Part shown: in pieces, positions 39,871 through 48,156 of the stretch | How the letters are laid out: each line of letters starts with the position of its first letter | How positions within the stretch are numbered: the first letter of the stretch is position 1 | From: CF-118 sp035689345 | Lineage (GTDB): Bacteria > Chloroflexota > Dormibacteria > Dormibacterales > Dormibacteraceae | Assembly: GCA_035689345.1 (NCBI GenBank) | Contig: DASSLR010000044.1 | Span: 1-57,826, forward strand | Reading direction: 5' to 3' | DNA: 57,826 nt | Made by a program: the position numbers and the translations under genes | Notes under the pieces: model-generated | Database searches by the model: none | Seen by the model: the letters and a program-made list of their open reading frames with translations, nothing else | What the model was told of the DNA's origin: nothing

Positions 39871-40887
39871 ACGCACCGCCTCCTCTTCGACGCTCTCGGG
39901 CTGCGATTGCGGTCTCAGTCGCAGCTGCACCAACGACACGGCAAGGAGCACGGCGGCCAGGGCGAAGACACCCATCCGATACGTGCCGGCGAACGCCAAT
40001 CCGACCAGCAGGTTGTACGTCGTGTGGCAGGTCATGCTCGCCGTCGTGTTCAGGTACTTGCGAATCAACCCGAGGCCGATGGCGAGCACGAGGATCGCGA
40101 CCAGGTCGATCGTCACGCCGTAGTTGATGTGGAGGGCGGCGAACAGGACCGCCGTCGCTATGAGGCCGAACCTGGGCTGCAACGCCCCGCGGAAAAGGAG
40201 GTCCTCGCAGATGCCCGGCAGCAGCCCGATGGCGAGGATGCCGGGAGCGCCGAAGAGTCCGCCGTACTCATGGGCGTTCGACCGGTCAACCTGGCTCGCG
40301 AGCCCCGGTGTCAGGACGTGACTCAGCCAGTCGGCCCCAAGGCCGATGCCCCAAAACGCACCGGCGGCACCGAGGGCCAGCGTGATGTGCCACCACGCCG
40401 GCGCGACGAGACCGAGCCGGTCGGATGACTCGGCGAGCGAGCGCCGCATCCAGATCCCAACACCGGCGTAGGCCATGATCAGATACGGCGCTTCGTTGGC
40501 CGCCAGGTCGCCGATGGTCAGAGGTGGCAGCGAGTTGACGGTCGCGAACACGTTGCTGAACGCAAGCGACGAGACCTGCGCGCCGAGCAGGATGACCGCG
40601 AGCACCAGCGCGTACGAGTGAACTGGATTGTCGGCATCGACGGGCAGGAATCGGGCGAGCCGCTCGCGGACCGGCTTGGCGGCCATCGTGGCGGCGACCA
40701 CTCCGGTGACCATGATCCCGATGTCGACGCCCATCGGGTTTCCGACTGCGCTCCCAGGCGCCGTCAGGTCGAACGCGCCGAAGAGGAAGGCACCGCCGGC
40801 CGTGAAGCCCGCGAGGATGGCGATGGCGTGATGCGCCCATCGCTTGCCCACGGCCGCGTTGGCGGCGACGACGAGTGGCAGCGGCAC
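39868..40887 (-). CDS. CPBP-family intramembrane metalloprotease
   Basis: A polytopic protein of 339 residues from GTG 40887, with about eight to nine hydrophobic helices. The Abi/CPBP motifs are ICEDLLFRGALQPRFG (usually EExxxR; here ED), FAALHINYG (FxxxH) and CHTTYN (HxxxN-like). Such proteases process prenylated or other membrane proteins. The frame continues upstream without a canonical start but reads GLTFGPYLDAAGAAVTLLVPLPL, and a CTG at 40938 overlaps the slipin TGA as CTGA, so the true start may be that CTG (about 356 residues). Confidence 0.82.
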   Translation of the reverse strand: MPLPLVVAANAAVGKRWAHHAIAILAGFTAGGAFLFGAFDLTAPGSAVGNPMGVDIGIMVTGVVAATMAAKPVRERLARFLPVDADNPVHSYALVLAVILLGAQVSSLAFSNVFATVNSLPPLTIGDLAANEAPYLIMAYAGVGIWMRRSLAESSDRLGLVAPAWWHITLALGAAGAFWGIGLGADWLSHVLTPGLASQVDRSNAHEYGGLFGAPGILAIGLLPGICEDLLFRGALQPRFGLIATAVLFAALHINYGVTIDLVAILVLAIGLGLIRKYLNTTASMTCHTTYNLLVGLAFAGTYRMGVFALAAVLLAVSLVQLRLRPQSQPESVEEEAVR

Positions 40888-40934
40888 GAGCAGGGTGACC
40901 GCCGCCCCGGCGGCGTCGAGGTACGGGCCGAAGG

Positions 40935-41738
40935 TCAGCCCGAGGTCCTCGTCGCGGGCGGCCCGCCGGTCGTGGTGCGGCCCTCAGCCTCCAGGATCGG
41001 CCTGATCAGGTCGAGCGGGATGGGCAGGATCACGGTGGTGTTCTTCTCCACGCCGATCTCGACCAGCGTCTGCAGGAACCGAAGCTGCAGGGCGCCCGCC
41101 TGAGACGAGATCACCTGGGCGGCGTTGGCCAGGGTCTGGGAGGCCTGGAACTCGCCGTCGGCGTTGATGATCTTCGCGCGCTTCTCGCGCTCTGCCTCCG
41201 CCTGCTTGGCCATCGCGCGCTGCATCGTGGACGGCAGCTCCACGTCCTTGATCTCCACGCGCGTCACCTTGATGCCCCACGGCTCGGTCTCGTCGTCGAT
41301 GATCTTCTGGAGCTTCTGGTTGATCGCGTCCCGCTCGCCGAGCAGCTCGTCGAGTGTGGACTGGCCGAGCACCGCGCGCAGCGTGGTCTGCGAGATCTGA
41401 GAGGTGGCGTTGATGTAGTTCAGCACCTGCACCACCGCTCGCCTCGCGTCGACCACCTGGAAGTAGATGACCGCGTTGACCTTGGTGGTCACGTTGTCGT
41501 TGGTGATGACCTCCTGCGGCGGGACCTCGAGCGTGATCACGCGCAGGTCCATCTTCACGAGGCGGTCGACGCCGAACGGGATGATGAACCGCAGGCCTGC
41601 GGGCTTCAGGTCGATCAGCCGGCCGAGGCGGAACACGACGCCGCGCTCGTACTCGTTGATGATCCGCAGGCTCGAGAACAGCACCACGAGCGCGAGCAGG
41701 ACGATGACCCCGACGACGACTAGGGTGCCGATGTCCAC
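40935..41738 (-). CDS. SPFH/stomatin-like protein (slipin)
   Basis: A 267-residue membrane protein. One N-terminal helix (about 5-25) is followed by INEYERGVVFRLGRL and the SPFH domain (DLRVITLEVPPQEVITNDNVTTKVNAVIYFQV), then a coiled coil rich in Ala, Glu and Lys (MAKQAEAEREKRAKIINADGEFQASQTL). Slipins form membrane oligomers and are typically co-encoded with NfeD proteases, as here (2-base gap). Confidence 0.93.
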   Translation of the reverse strand: MDIGTLVVVGVIVLLALVVLFSSLRIINEYERGVVFRLGRLIDLKPAGLRFIIPFGVDRLVKMDLRVITLEVPPQEVITNDNVTTKVNAVIYFQVVDARRAVVQVLNYINATSQISQTTLRAVLGQSTLDELLGERDAINQKLQKIIDDETEPWGIKVTRVEIKDVELPSTMQRAMAKQAEAEREKRAKIINADGEFQASQTLANAAQVISSQAGALQLRFLQTLVEIGVEKNTTVILPIPLDLIRPILEAEGRTTTGGPPATRTSG

Positions 41739-41740
41739 CT

Positions 41741-43078
41741 TTATCTCTCCTTCTTGTCCGTGCCGTTCTGGTCGTGCTCCACGGTAGCGGTTTCCTGCGG
41801 CACGACCTGCAGGCGCAACCCTGTCCGCCCGACTACCTTGACGGGGGTGCCGGCCTGGATGGGCTCACCGGTCGTGGTCGCCCGCCACAGCACGCCGCCG
41901 ATCGAGATCATGCCCTCGGGCGCGATGTCCTGGCGCGCTCGGCCGGACGCCCCGACAAGGGTCTCGGCCCCGGAAGCCATCGGCCGGCGGCGGGCCGCCC
42001 AGACTCGCTGCACGAAGAAAACGAAGAAGCCGAAGCTGATCAGGCCGAGCAGGGCGATCAGGATCGGGTTGACGCCGAGGCCGACCGGGCCCGTGTTGAC
42101 CAGGAAGGCAAGGCCGAGCACAAGGGCCAGAACTCCGCCGGCGCTGAGGATGCCGTGCGTGTTCGCCTTGATGTCGGCGATGAACAGCCCGAGCGCGACG
42201 ATCAGCATCAGCGCGCCGGCGATGTTCACGGGCAGGTTGGCCAGGGAGACGACGGCCAGCACCGCCGCGATCCCGCCGACCACGCCGGGCAGGATCGCTC
42301 CCGGCGAGGAGAGCTCGGTGATGATGCCGTAGGACGCCAGAAGAAGGAGCAGCGCCGCGACCGTCGGGTCGATCAGGGCGCCGAGGAAGACCTGCCAGAA
42401 CGGCATCGGCTGGTCCGTTATGAGCGCCTGCCCAGTGTGGATCGTCAGTGTTCCGTTCGGCCTTGTCACTTCGCGCCCATCCAGGGTCGCGAGCAGGGAC
42501 GGGATGTCGTCGGCAATGAGATCGGCGACGTGCAGGCGCACCGCCTCGTTGGCGTCGATGTTCGCGCTGTGACGCACGGCGTCCTCCGCCCAGTCGGCGT
42601 TGCGGCCGTGCATCGAGGCGAGGTTGCGCACGCGGGTGACCGCGTCGTTGAGGACCTTGGTGCCGAGGTCGCCGGTGAGGTCGGCGCCGGTGGAGTTGAT
42701 CGGGTGGGCCGAGCCTATGTTGGTGCCGGGCGCCATCGCCAGCACGTCGGCCGCCTCGGACACGAAGAGGCCCGCGGAAGCCGCGCGCGCGCCGCTCGGG
42801 TAGACGTAGACGATGGTCGGGACTCTGGAGTTGAGCAGGGACGTGACGATGTCGTCCATCGAGGTCGAGATGCCGCCCGGCGTGTTGAGGATCAGCAGGA
42901 AGGCGCTCGAGTGGTCCGCCTCGGCGTTCGCCACCTCGTTGGCGACGTAGGCGGCGGTGATGTTGTTGATGTCGCCGTTCAGCTCGGCCTGGAGAACGTG
43001 TGGCACGGCGGCAGACGCGCCCTTCGGCAGGAGGGCGAGCACCGCCAGCACGGCTACGGCCAGTCGGGTCAATCGCAC
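41741..43078 (-). CDS. NfeD-family membrane serine protease (ClpP-class)
   Basis: A 445-residue protein: signal peptide (VRLTRLAVAVLAVLALLPKGASA), a ClpP-like domain with NTPGGISTSMDDIV and the nucleophile in SGARAASAGLFV, IGSAHPI, and a candidate catalytic Lys in GTKVLNDA, then four to five membrane helices, and a C-terminal OB-fold NfeD domain (GASGRARQDIAPEGMISIGGVLWRAT). NfeD-1b proteins of this layout cleave stomatin-type partners. The GTG at 43078 lies six bases after AATAAT (minus strand). Confidence 0.92.
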   Translation of the reverse strand: MRLTRLAVAVLAVLALLPKGASAAVPHVLQAELNGDINNITAAYVANEVANAEADHSSAFLLILNTPGGISTSMDDIVTSLLNSRVPTIVYVYPSGARAASAGLFVSEAADVLAMAPGTNIGSAHPINSTGADLTGDLGTKVLNDAVTRVRNLASMHGRNADWAEDAVRHSANIDANEAVRLHVADLIADDIPSLLATLDGREVTRPNGTLTIHTGQALITDQPMPFWQVFLGALIDPTVAALLLLLASYGIITELSSPGAILPGVVGGIAAVLAVVSLANLPVNIAGALMLIVALGLFIADIKANTHGILSAGGVLALVLGLAFLVNTGPVGLGVNPILIALLGLISFGFFVFFVQRVWAARRRPMASGAETLVGASGRARQDIAPEGMISIGGVLWRATTTGEPIQAGTPVKVVGRTGLRLQVVPQETATVEHDQNGTDKKER

Positions 43079-43101
43079 GCCACGATTATTCGACGGACGG
43101 A

Positions 43102-43117
43102 TGTAAAACGTGGAACA
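43102..43117. promoter_or_regulatory. parS-like palindrome
   Basis: TGTAAAACGTGGAACA matches the bacterial parS pattern TGTTCCACGTGGAACA at 13 of 16 positions, with a perfect right half. It lies 3.3 kb from parA and about 10 kb from the origin, between nfeD and the next gene. A single degenerate site is weak evidence. Confidence 0.3.
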
Positions 43118-43130
43118 TGTCGCCAGGAAT

Positions 43131-43170
43131 CGCTCTCCCGCGGCAGCGGGACAGGGTCGGGGTGAGGGCG
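43131..43170 (+). repeat. REP-like palindrome, copy B
   Basis: CGCTCTCCCGCGGCAGCGGG followed by ACAGGGTCGGGGTGAGGGCG. It has the same arm-loop-arm plus G-rich tail as copy A at 26991-27030. It lies between nfeD and the sigma-like gene. Confidence 0.6.
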
Positions 43171-43189
43171 TTAGTAGAATCGGTTTGAG

Positions 43190-43747
43190 GTGAAGAACCA
43201 TCTCGACTCGGCGGAGCAGGACGAGCTGCTGCGCCGCGCCGCCGGCGGCGACAAAGGGAGCCAGGAGCGCCTGGTCGCGGCCTTCATGCCGACGGTCGTG
43301 CGCATGGCGACCGCCCGCGGGGAGGAGGGTCTGCCCGTGGGCGACCTGGTGCAGGAAGGCTCGATCGGGTTGATCGAGGCGATCCAGACTTTCCCTGACA
43401 GCGGCGAATCAGACTTCAGGCGATTCGCCGAGGCGCGCATAGCGGCCCAGCTGACGGTCGCGATCGACGCGGAGGCCGCTGCCGTGCGCGAGGCCCAGCA
43501 GCTGGTGACCGCCTGCGAGGACTACGACCGTGTGGTGATGGTGCTGAGCCGCGAGCTGCACCGCGAGCCGACCGAGGCCGAGCTGGCCCAGAAGCTCGAG
43601 TGGACCGCGGAGCGCACCCGCTACGTGGCGCAGGTCGTGGCCGAAGCGCGCCGCCGTCACGACGAGGAGCTGCTGCAGTACATCGACCCGGAGGCCGTTG
43701 AAGTCGAGGTCGACGGCGAACCGGACATCGATCCGACCTTGAACTAG
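43190..43747 (+). CDS. Sigma-70-like protein lacking region 4
   Basis: A 185-residue protein. Residues about 20-85 resemble sigma region 2 (RLVAAFMPTVVRMATARGEEGLPVGDLVQEGSIGLIEAIQTF), including the RNA-polymerase-contact GDLVQEGSIGL. Residues about 115-155 resemble region 3 (VLSRELHREPTEAELAQKLEW). The -10-reading segment of 2.4 is altered (RIAAQLTVAIDAE) and no region 4 follows; instead there is an acidic tail. It may be an incomplete sigma factor or an RNA-polymerase-binding decoy. The GTG has TAGAAT nine bases upstream. gcvT begins three bases after its stop. Confidence 0.75.
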   Translation: MKNHLDSAEQDELLRRAAGGDKGSQERLVAAFMPTVVRMATARGEEGLPVGDLVQEGSIGLIEAIQTFPDSGESDFRRFAEARIAAQLTVAIDAEAAAVREAQQLVTACEDYDRVVMVLSRELHREPTEAELAQKLEWTAERTRYVAQVVAEARRRHDEELLQYIDPEAVEVEVDGEPDIDPTLN

Positions 43748-43750
43748 CCG

Positions 43751-44863
43751 TTGGCGAACCGCACGCCGCTGTACGACCGGCACGTCGCGCTCGGAGCGCG
43801 GATGGTCGACTTCGGCGGCTGGGACATGCCCCAGCAGTACACGTCCATCAAAGACGAGCACCTGGCGGTGCGCAGGGCCGCGGGCCTGTTCGACGTGTCG
43901 CACATGGGTCGTCTGAACGTCGTGGGGGACGGGGCGAGCGATTTCCTGAACATGGTCGTGACCAACGACGTGTCGCAGCTGGAGGCGGGCCACGCCCAGT
44001 ACAACCTGATGTGCAACGAGGCCGGCGGCGTCATCGACGACCTCGTCATCTACAAGAGCTCGGCGACCGACTTCATCGTGGTCGTGAACGCGTCCAACCG
44101 AGAGAAGGACGTGGCGTGGCTGCGTAGTCATCTGCCGAAAGGCGCGTCGATGGAGGATCGGACGCGCGACGTCAGCCTCATCGCGTTCCAGGGCCCACGG
44201 GCCGAGGAGCTGCTGCCGCGCGGGACCAGCGACACAACTGGTATTCCGTACTTCGGTTTCACGAAGGGCTCGATCGCCGGCGCCGAGGGCCACATCTCGC
44301 GCACCGGCTACACGGGCGAGGACGGGTTCGAGCTGTTCGTGCCGACCGCGCATGTCGGTGAGGTGTGGGACGCCATCCTGCAAAACGGCAAATCGGCCGG
44401 CGTGCTGCCGGCGGGGCTCGGCGCTCGGGACGCTTGCCGGCTGGAGGCCGCGCTGCGCCTGTGGGGCAACGACATGGACGAGACGGTCAACGCGTACGAG
44501 GCCGGCCTGGGCTGGACGGTGAAGCTGGACAAGGGCGACTTCATCGGCCGCGAGGCGCTGCTGAAGGCCAAGGAGTCCGGCCCCGCGCGGCGGATGGTCG
44601 GGCTGTCGATGAAACCGGGCGACATCCCGCGTCACGGCACGGCCGTGCTCAAGGCCGGCACTCGCATCGGCACGGTCACCAGCGGCACGCACTCGTTCTT
44701 CCTCGAGCACCCCATCGCACTCGCGCTGGTGGAAGGCCCATCATTGCGGGCTGGGGATGTGGTCGCGGTGGACGTGCGAGGCCGCGAAGCCCCGGCCGAG
44801 GTGACGAAGCTGCCGTTCTATCGCGGCTCCGCGCACTCGGTGACCGCGCCCGCGCGCAACTGA
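43751..44863 (+). CDS. gcvT: Glycine cleavage system T protein (aminomethyltransferase)
   Basis: GcvT transfers the methylene group from the H protein to tetrahydrofolate and releases ammonia. It is 370 residues. PLYDRHVALGARMVDFGGWDMPQQY, LFDVSHMGRL, DDLVIYK, SRTGYTGEDGFELF and GLGARDACRLEAALRLWGND are the family folate-site motifs, with a C-terminal OB-like domain (GTVTSGTHS). The TTG start lies three bases after the sigma-like gene. Confidence 0.96.
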   Translation: MANRTPLYDRHVALGARMVDFGGWDMPQQYTSIKDEHLAVRRAAGLFDVSHMGRLNVVGDGASDFLNMVVTNDVSQLEAGHAQYNLMCNEAGGVIDDLVIYKSSATDFIVVVNASNREKDVAWLRSHLPKGASMEDRTRDVSLIAFQGPRAEELLPRGTSDTTGIPYFGFTKGSIAGAEGHISRTGYTGEDGFELFVPTAHVGEVWDAILQNGKSAGVLPAGLGARDACRLEAALRLWGNDMDETVNAYEAGLGWTVKLDKGDFIGREALLKAKESGPARRMVGLSMKPGDIPRHGTAVLKAGTRIGTVTSGTHSFFLEHPIALALVEGPSLRAGDVVAVDVRGREAPAEVTKLPFYRGSAHSVTAPARN

Positions 44864-44881
44864 AGAAGGGGAGAGTGGTCG

Positions 44882-45256
44882 ATGGCTGACCGGCGCTATT
44901 CGAAGACCCACGAGTGGGTGACGGTCGACGGCAAGACGGCGACCGTCGGCATCTCCGACTTCGCGCAGGCGCAGCTCGGGGACGTCGTCTTCCTCGACCT
45001 GCCCAAGCCGGGTCGCAAGCTGAGCCATGGCGAGACCTTCGGCGTGATCGAGTCGGTGAAGGCCGCGAGCGACCTGTACTCGCCGGTCAATGGCACGGTG
45101 GCCGCGGTCAATGAAAACCTGACCGCGCACCCCGAGCTGGTGAACTCGGATCCGTACGGTGAGGGCTGGATCCTCAAGGTCGACCTGTCGGGCGGCGTGC
45201 CGGCTGACCTGATGGACGAGGCCGCCTACAAGCAGGCGGCGGAGGCCGGTCACTAG
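44882..45256 (+). CDS. gcvH: Glycine cleavage system H protein
   Basis: The lipoylated shuttle protein of glycine cleavage, 124 residues. KTHEWVTVDGKTATVGISDFAQ is the N-terminal hammerhead strand set, and the lipoyl-accepting lysine is K60 in ESVKAASDLYSP. The C-terminal SDPYGEGWILKV is conserved. GGGGAG precedes the ATG by about seven bases. Confidence 0.97.
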   Translation: MADRRYSKTHEWVTVDGKTATVGISDFAQAQLGDVVFLDLPKPGRKLSHGETFGVIESVKAASDLYSPVNGTVAAVNENLTAHPELVNSDPYGEGWILKVDLSGGVPADLMDEAAYKQAAEAGH

Positions 45257-46549
45257 TTGCCCTACCTCGTCCACTCGCCGCAGGAGCGCGAGGAGATGCT
45301 GGCGGCGATCGGAGTCGAGTCCATGGACCAGCTCCTGGTCGACATCCCGTCCTCGCTGCGCATCCACGACCTGAAGCTCCCGCGCGGACTGTCCGAGTTC
45401 GAAACGATGGCCGCGGTCCGGGACCTGGCGGCCGCCAATCGCGTCTTCGCCGACCGCCTGACCTTCCGTGGCGGCGGAGTTTACAAGCGGTTCATCCCGA
45501 CGGCCGTCGCCGCGGTGACCGGCAAGCCGGAGTTCTACACCGCGTACACGCCCTACCAGCCGGAAGCCAGCCAGGGCACGCTGCAGGCGATCTACGAGTT
45601 CCAGTCGCTCATCGCCGAGCTGACGGCGATGGACGTCGCCAACGCCTCGCTCTACGACGGCGCGACCGCCGTGGCGGAGGCCGCCATGATGGCCCGCGTC
45701 CACACGGGCCGTGACGAGATTCTCGTCGCGGGCTACGTGCACCCGGAATACGTCGAGGTCCTCCGCACCTTCAGCGAGGGCCGCGGCATGAAGGTCAAGA
45801 AGGGCGATCAGCCGACGAACAAGACGGCGGCGGTCGTGTTCCAGCAGCCGGACTTTCTCGGGTTGCTGGTGGACGCGAAGGGTCTCACCGAACGCGCGCA
45901 CTCCGTGGGCGCGCTCGCGATCGCGTCCGTCGATCCCATCAGCCTGGCCATCCTCGCGCCTCCCGGCGAGTACGGCGCGGACATCGCGGTCGGCGAGGGG
46001 CAGCAGCTCGGTCTGGCGGCGAGCTACGGCGGCCCCCACGTCGGGTTCATCGCCTGCACGAAGGACCTCGTCCGGCGGCTGCCGGGCAGGCTCATCGGCA
46101 GCTCGCACGACGCGCAAGGGCGCCGCGGCTTCGTGCTCACGCTCACGGCCCGGGAGCAGCACATCCGGCGCGAGAAGGCGACGTCCAACATCTGCACGAA
46201 CCACTCGCTGTGCGCCCTGGCCGCGGCCGTCTACATGACCTACATGGGCGAGGCGGGGATGCGCCAGGTCGCGGAGGTCAGCTTCCAGCGCGCGCACGCG
46301 CTGGCGGAACGGCTGGCGGCGCTTCCGGGCTGGGAGATGGCGTTCCCTGAGCGCCAGTTCCTCAACGAGTTCCCGATCATCGCCCCGAAAGCAAAGCCGC
46401 TGCTGCGCAAGCTGGCGAAGAAGGGCATCCTCGGCGGCCTCGAGGTGGGGCGCTGGTTCCGCGAGCTGAAGGGCGTCCTGACGTTCACGTGCACCGAGGT
46501 CAACGACCCCGCCGCCATCGACGCGCTCCTGGAGGCGCTGAGCGCATGA
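45257..46549 (+). CDS. gcvPA: Glycine dehydrogenase (decarboxylating) subunit 1
   Basis: The alpha subunit of the split P protein, 430 residues. It lacks the PLP lysine, which is in subunit 2. FRGGGVYKRFIPTAVAAVTGKPEFYTAYTPYQPEASQGTLQAIYEFQ is the typical N-terminal region, and YGGPHVGFIAC and GRLIGSSHDAQGRRGFVLTLTAREQHIRREKATSNICTNHSL are diagnostic. The TTG start immediately follows the gcvH stop. Confidence 0.96.
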   Translation: MPYLVHSPQEREEMLAAIGVESMDQLLVDIPSSLRIHDLKLPRGLSEFETMAAVRDLAAANRVFADRLTFRGGGVYKRFIPTAVAAVTGKPEFYTAYTPYQPEASQGTLQAIYEFQSLIAELTAMDVANASLYDGATAVAEAAMMARVHTGRDEILVAGYVHPEYVEVLRTFSEGRGMKVKKGDQPTNKTAAVVFQQPDFLGLLVDAKGLTERAHSVGALAIASVDPISLAILAPPGEYGADIAVGEGQQLGLAASYGGPHVGFIACTKDLVRRLPGRLIGSSHDAQGRRGFVLTLTAREQHIRREKATSNICTNHSLCALAAAVYMTYMGEAGMRQVAEVSFQRAHALAERLAALPGWEMAFPERQFLNEFPIIAPKAKPLLRKLAKKGILGGLEVGRWFRELKGVLTFTCTEVNDPAAIDALLEALSA

Positions 46550-48033
46550 CCGAGCCACTCTCGTTCGAGCTGAGCCGCGCCGGCGCCGAGCCCCCGCGCC
46601 TGCCGGCCGCCGGTGTGCATGCGCCGCGACCCGCGGACGTGCTGTCCAAGGACGTGCTGCGCGCCCATCCCGCCGACCTGCCCAGGCTCAGCGAGCCGGA
46701 GATCATGCGCCACTACAGCCGCATGGCCTCGCTGAACTACTCGATCAGCGAGCAGTTCTATCCGCTCGGCAGCTGCACCATGAAGTACAACCCGGTCGCC
46801 AACGAGGCGGCCGCGGCGCTGCCCGGGTTCGCCGGCCTACACCCGTACCAGGACGAGGACACGGTGCAGGGAGCGCTCGAGCTCATGCACAGCCTCGAGC
46901 GGGCGCTGTGCGCGGTCGTCGGGGTCGATCGCGTGACCCTGCAGCCGGCCGCCGGGGCGCACGGCGAGTGGACGGCCCTGAGGATGATCCAGGCCTACCA
47001 CCGCTCACGCGGGGACAAGCGCACCGAGGTGCTCGTCCCGGACTCGGCGCACGGGACCAATCCCGCCAGCGCGGCGCTGAGCGGGTTCCAGGTCGTCGAG
47101 GTCCGATCCGGGCCGGACGGCCGCATCAGCCTGGCCGACCTCGAGTCCAAGCTCTCCCCTCGTGTCGCCGCCCTGATGCTGACGAACCCCAACACCTTGG
47201 GCCTCTTCGAGCGCGAGATACTGGATGTTGCGGAGATGGTCCATGCCACCGGCGCCATGCTTTACTACGACGGCGCCAACCTGAACGCCTTCATGGGCGT
47301 CTGCCGGCCCGGCGACATGGGCTTCGACGCGGTCCACATGAACCTGCACAAGACGTTCACCACGCCGCACGGCGGCGGCGGCCCGGGCGCCGGCCCTGTG
47401 GGCGTCAAAGCCGAGCTGGCGCCGTTCCTGCCGCACCCGACGATCGAGCGGTCCAACGGGCACTTCACGCTGGACTTCAAGCGCCCGCAGTCGATCGGCC
47501 GCGTGCGGAGCTTCTACGGCAACTTCGGCATGCTGGTCCGCGCCTACACGTACATCCTCGCCATGGGCGGCGACGGCCTCACCCAGGCGTCGCTGGACGC
47601 GGTGCTGTCGGCGAACTACCTGCGCAAGCAGGTCGAGGGAGTGCTCGACCTTCCGCACGAGGGACCTTGCATGCACGAGTTCGTGGCCAGCGCGCACAAC
47701 CTCGCGCCGCAGGGGGTGAAGGCCCTCGACGTGGCCAAAGGCCTGCTCGAGCGCGACTTCTACGCGCCCACGGTCTATTTCCCGCTGGTGGTGCCGGAGG
47801 CGATCATGGTCGAGCCCACGGAGACCGAGAGCAAGGCCACGCTCGACGCGTTCGCGGGCGCCTTGAAGGACATCGTTCAGCAGGCCCGGACCGACGCCGC
47901 CGCGCTGCACGCCGAGCCTCGTAGCCTGCCCGTGGGACGGCTCGACGAGGTGGGCACGGCGCGCCAGATCACGGCCTACCTGACCGGCCAGAGCGAGGAC
48001 CCGGTTTTGAGGTGGAAACGGCCTGCGAAATAG
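46546..48033 (+). CDS. gcvPB: Glycine dehydrogenase (decarboxylating) subunit 2
   Basis: The PLP-bearing subunit of the split P protein, 495 residues. NYSISEQFYPLGSCTMKYNP is a hallmark of this family; the PLP lysine is K269 in HMNLHKTFTTPHGGGGPGAGP. The ATG overlaps the gcvPA stop as ATGA. Together with gcvT and gcvH it makes a complete GCS apart from lipoamide dehydrogenase, which is not in the window. Confidence 0.97.
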   Translation: MTEPLSFELSRAGAEPPRLPAAGVHAPRPADVLSKDVLRAHPADLPRLSEPEIMRHYSRMASLNYSISEQFYPLGSCTMKYNPVANEAAAALPGFAGLHPYQDEDTVQGALELMHSLERALCAVVGVDRVTLQPAAGAHGEWTALRMIQAYHRSRGDKRTEVLVPDSAHGTNPASAALSGFQVVEVRSGPDGRISLADLESKLSPRVAALMLTNPNTLGLFEREILDVAEMVHATGAMLYYDGANLNAFMGVCRPGDMGFDAVHMNLHKTFTTPHGGGGPGAGPVGVKAELAPFLPHPTIERSNGHFTLDFKRPQSIGRVRSFYGNFGMLVRAYTYILAMGGDGLTQASLDAVLSANYLRKQVEGVLDLPHEGPCMHEFVASAHNLAPQGVKALDVAKGLLERDFYAPTVYFPLVVPEAIMVEPTETESKATLDAFAGALKDIVQQARTDAAALHAEPRSLPVGRLDEVGTARQITAYLTGQSEDPVLRWKRPAK

Positions 48034-48046
48034 GCCTGTTAAGACC

Positions 48047-48064
48047 GGCCCCGCGGGCCATTTT
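48047..48064 (+). terminator. Rho-independent terminator after the gcv operon
   Basis: GGCCC, a CGC loop and GGGCC (48047-48059), followed by ATTTT. The stem is short but all G-C, and it sits 14 bases after the gcvPB stop. Confidence 0.55.
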
Positions 48065-48080
48065 CGTATTCGAAATCCGG

Positions 48081-48086
48081 TAAAAT
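48081..48086 (+). promoter_or_regulatory. Candidate -10 for gyrB
   Basis: TAAAAT lies 70 bases before the gyrB ATG, in the AT-richer half of the gcvPB-gyrB spacer and just after the terminator. No strong -35 is visible; ATTTTC at 48060-48065 is about the right distance. Confidence 0.35.
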
Positions 48087-48156
48087 CAAAGACCTGAAAC
48101 TCTCCCCAGTTGTTGCCCACGATTTCTCCACGCTGGGAGGCCTGAGCTAACCCCTG

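Noticed and set aside
43079..43189. Glycine riboswitch ahead of the gcv operon.
   Set aside because: The spacer is filled by the nfeD promoter, a parS-like site, a REP-like repeat and the -10 of the sigma-like gene; no tandem glycine aptamer motif is visible.
48047..48156. A second, larger regulatory RNA before gyrB.
   Set aside because: Only a short terminator hairpin and a possible -10 are evident; no further conserved secondary structure is apparent.
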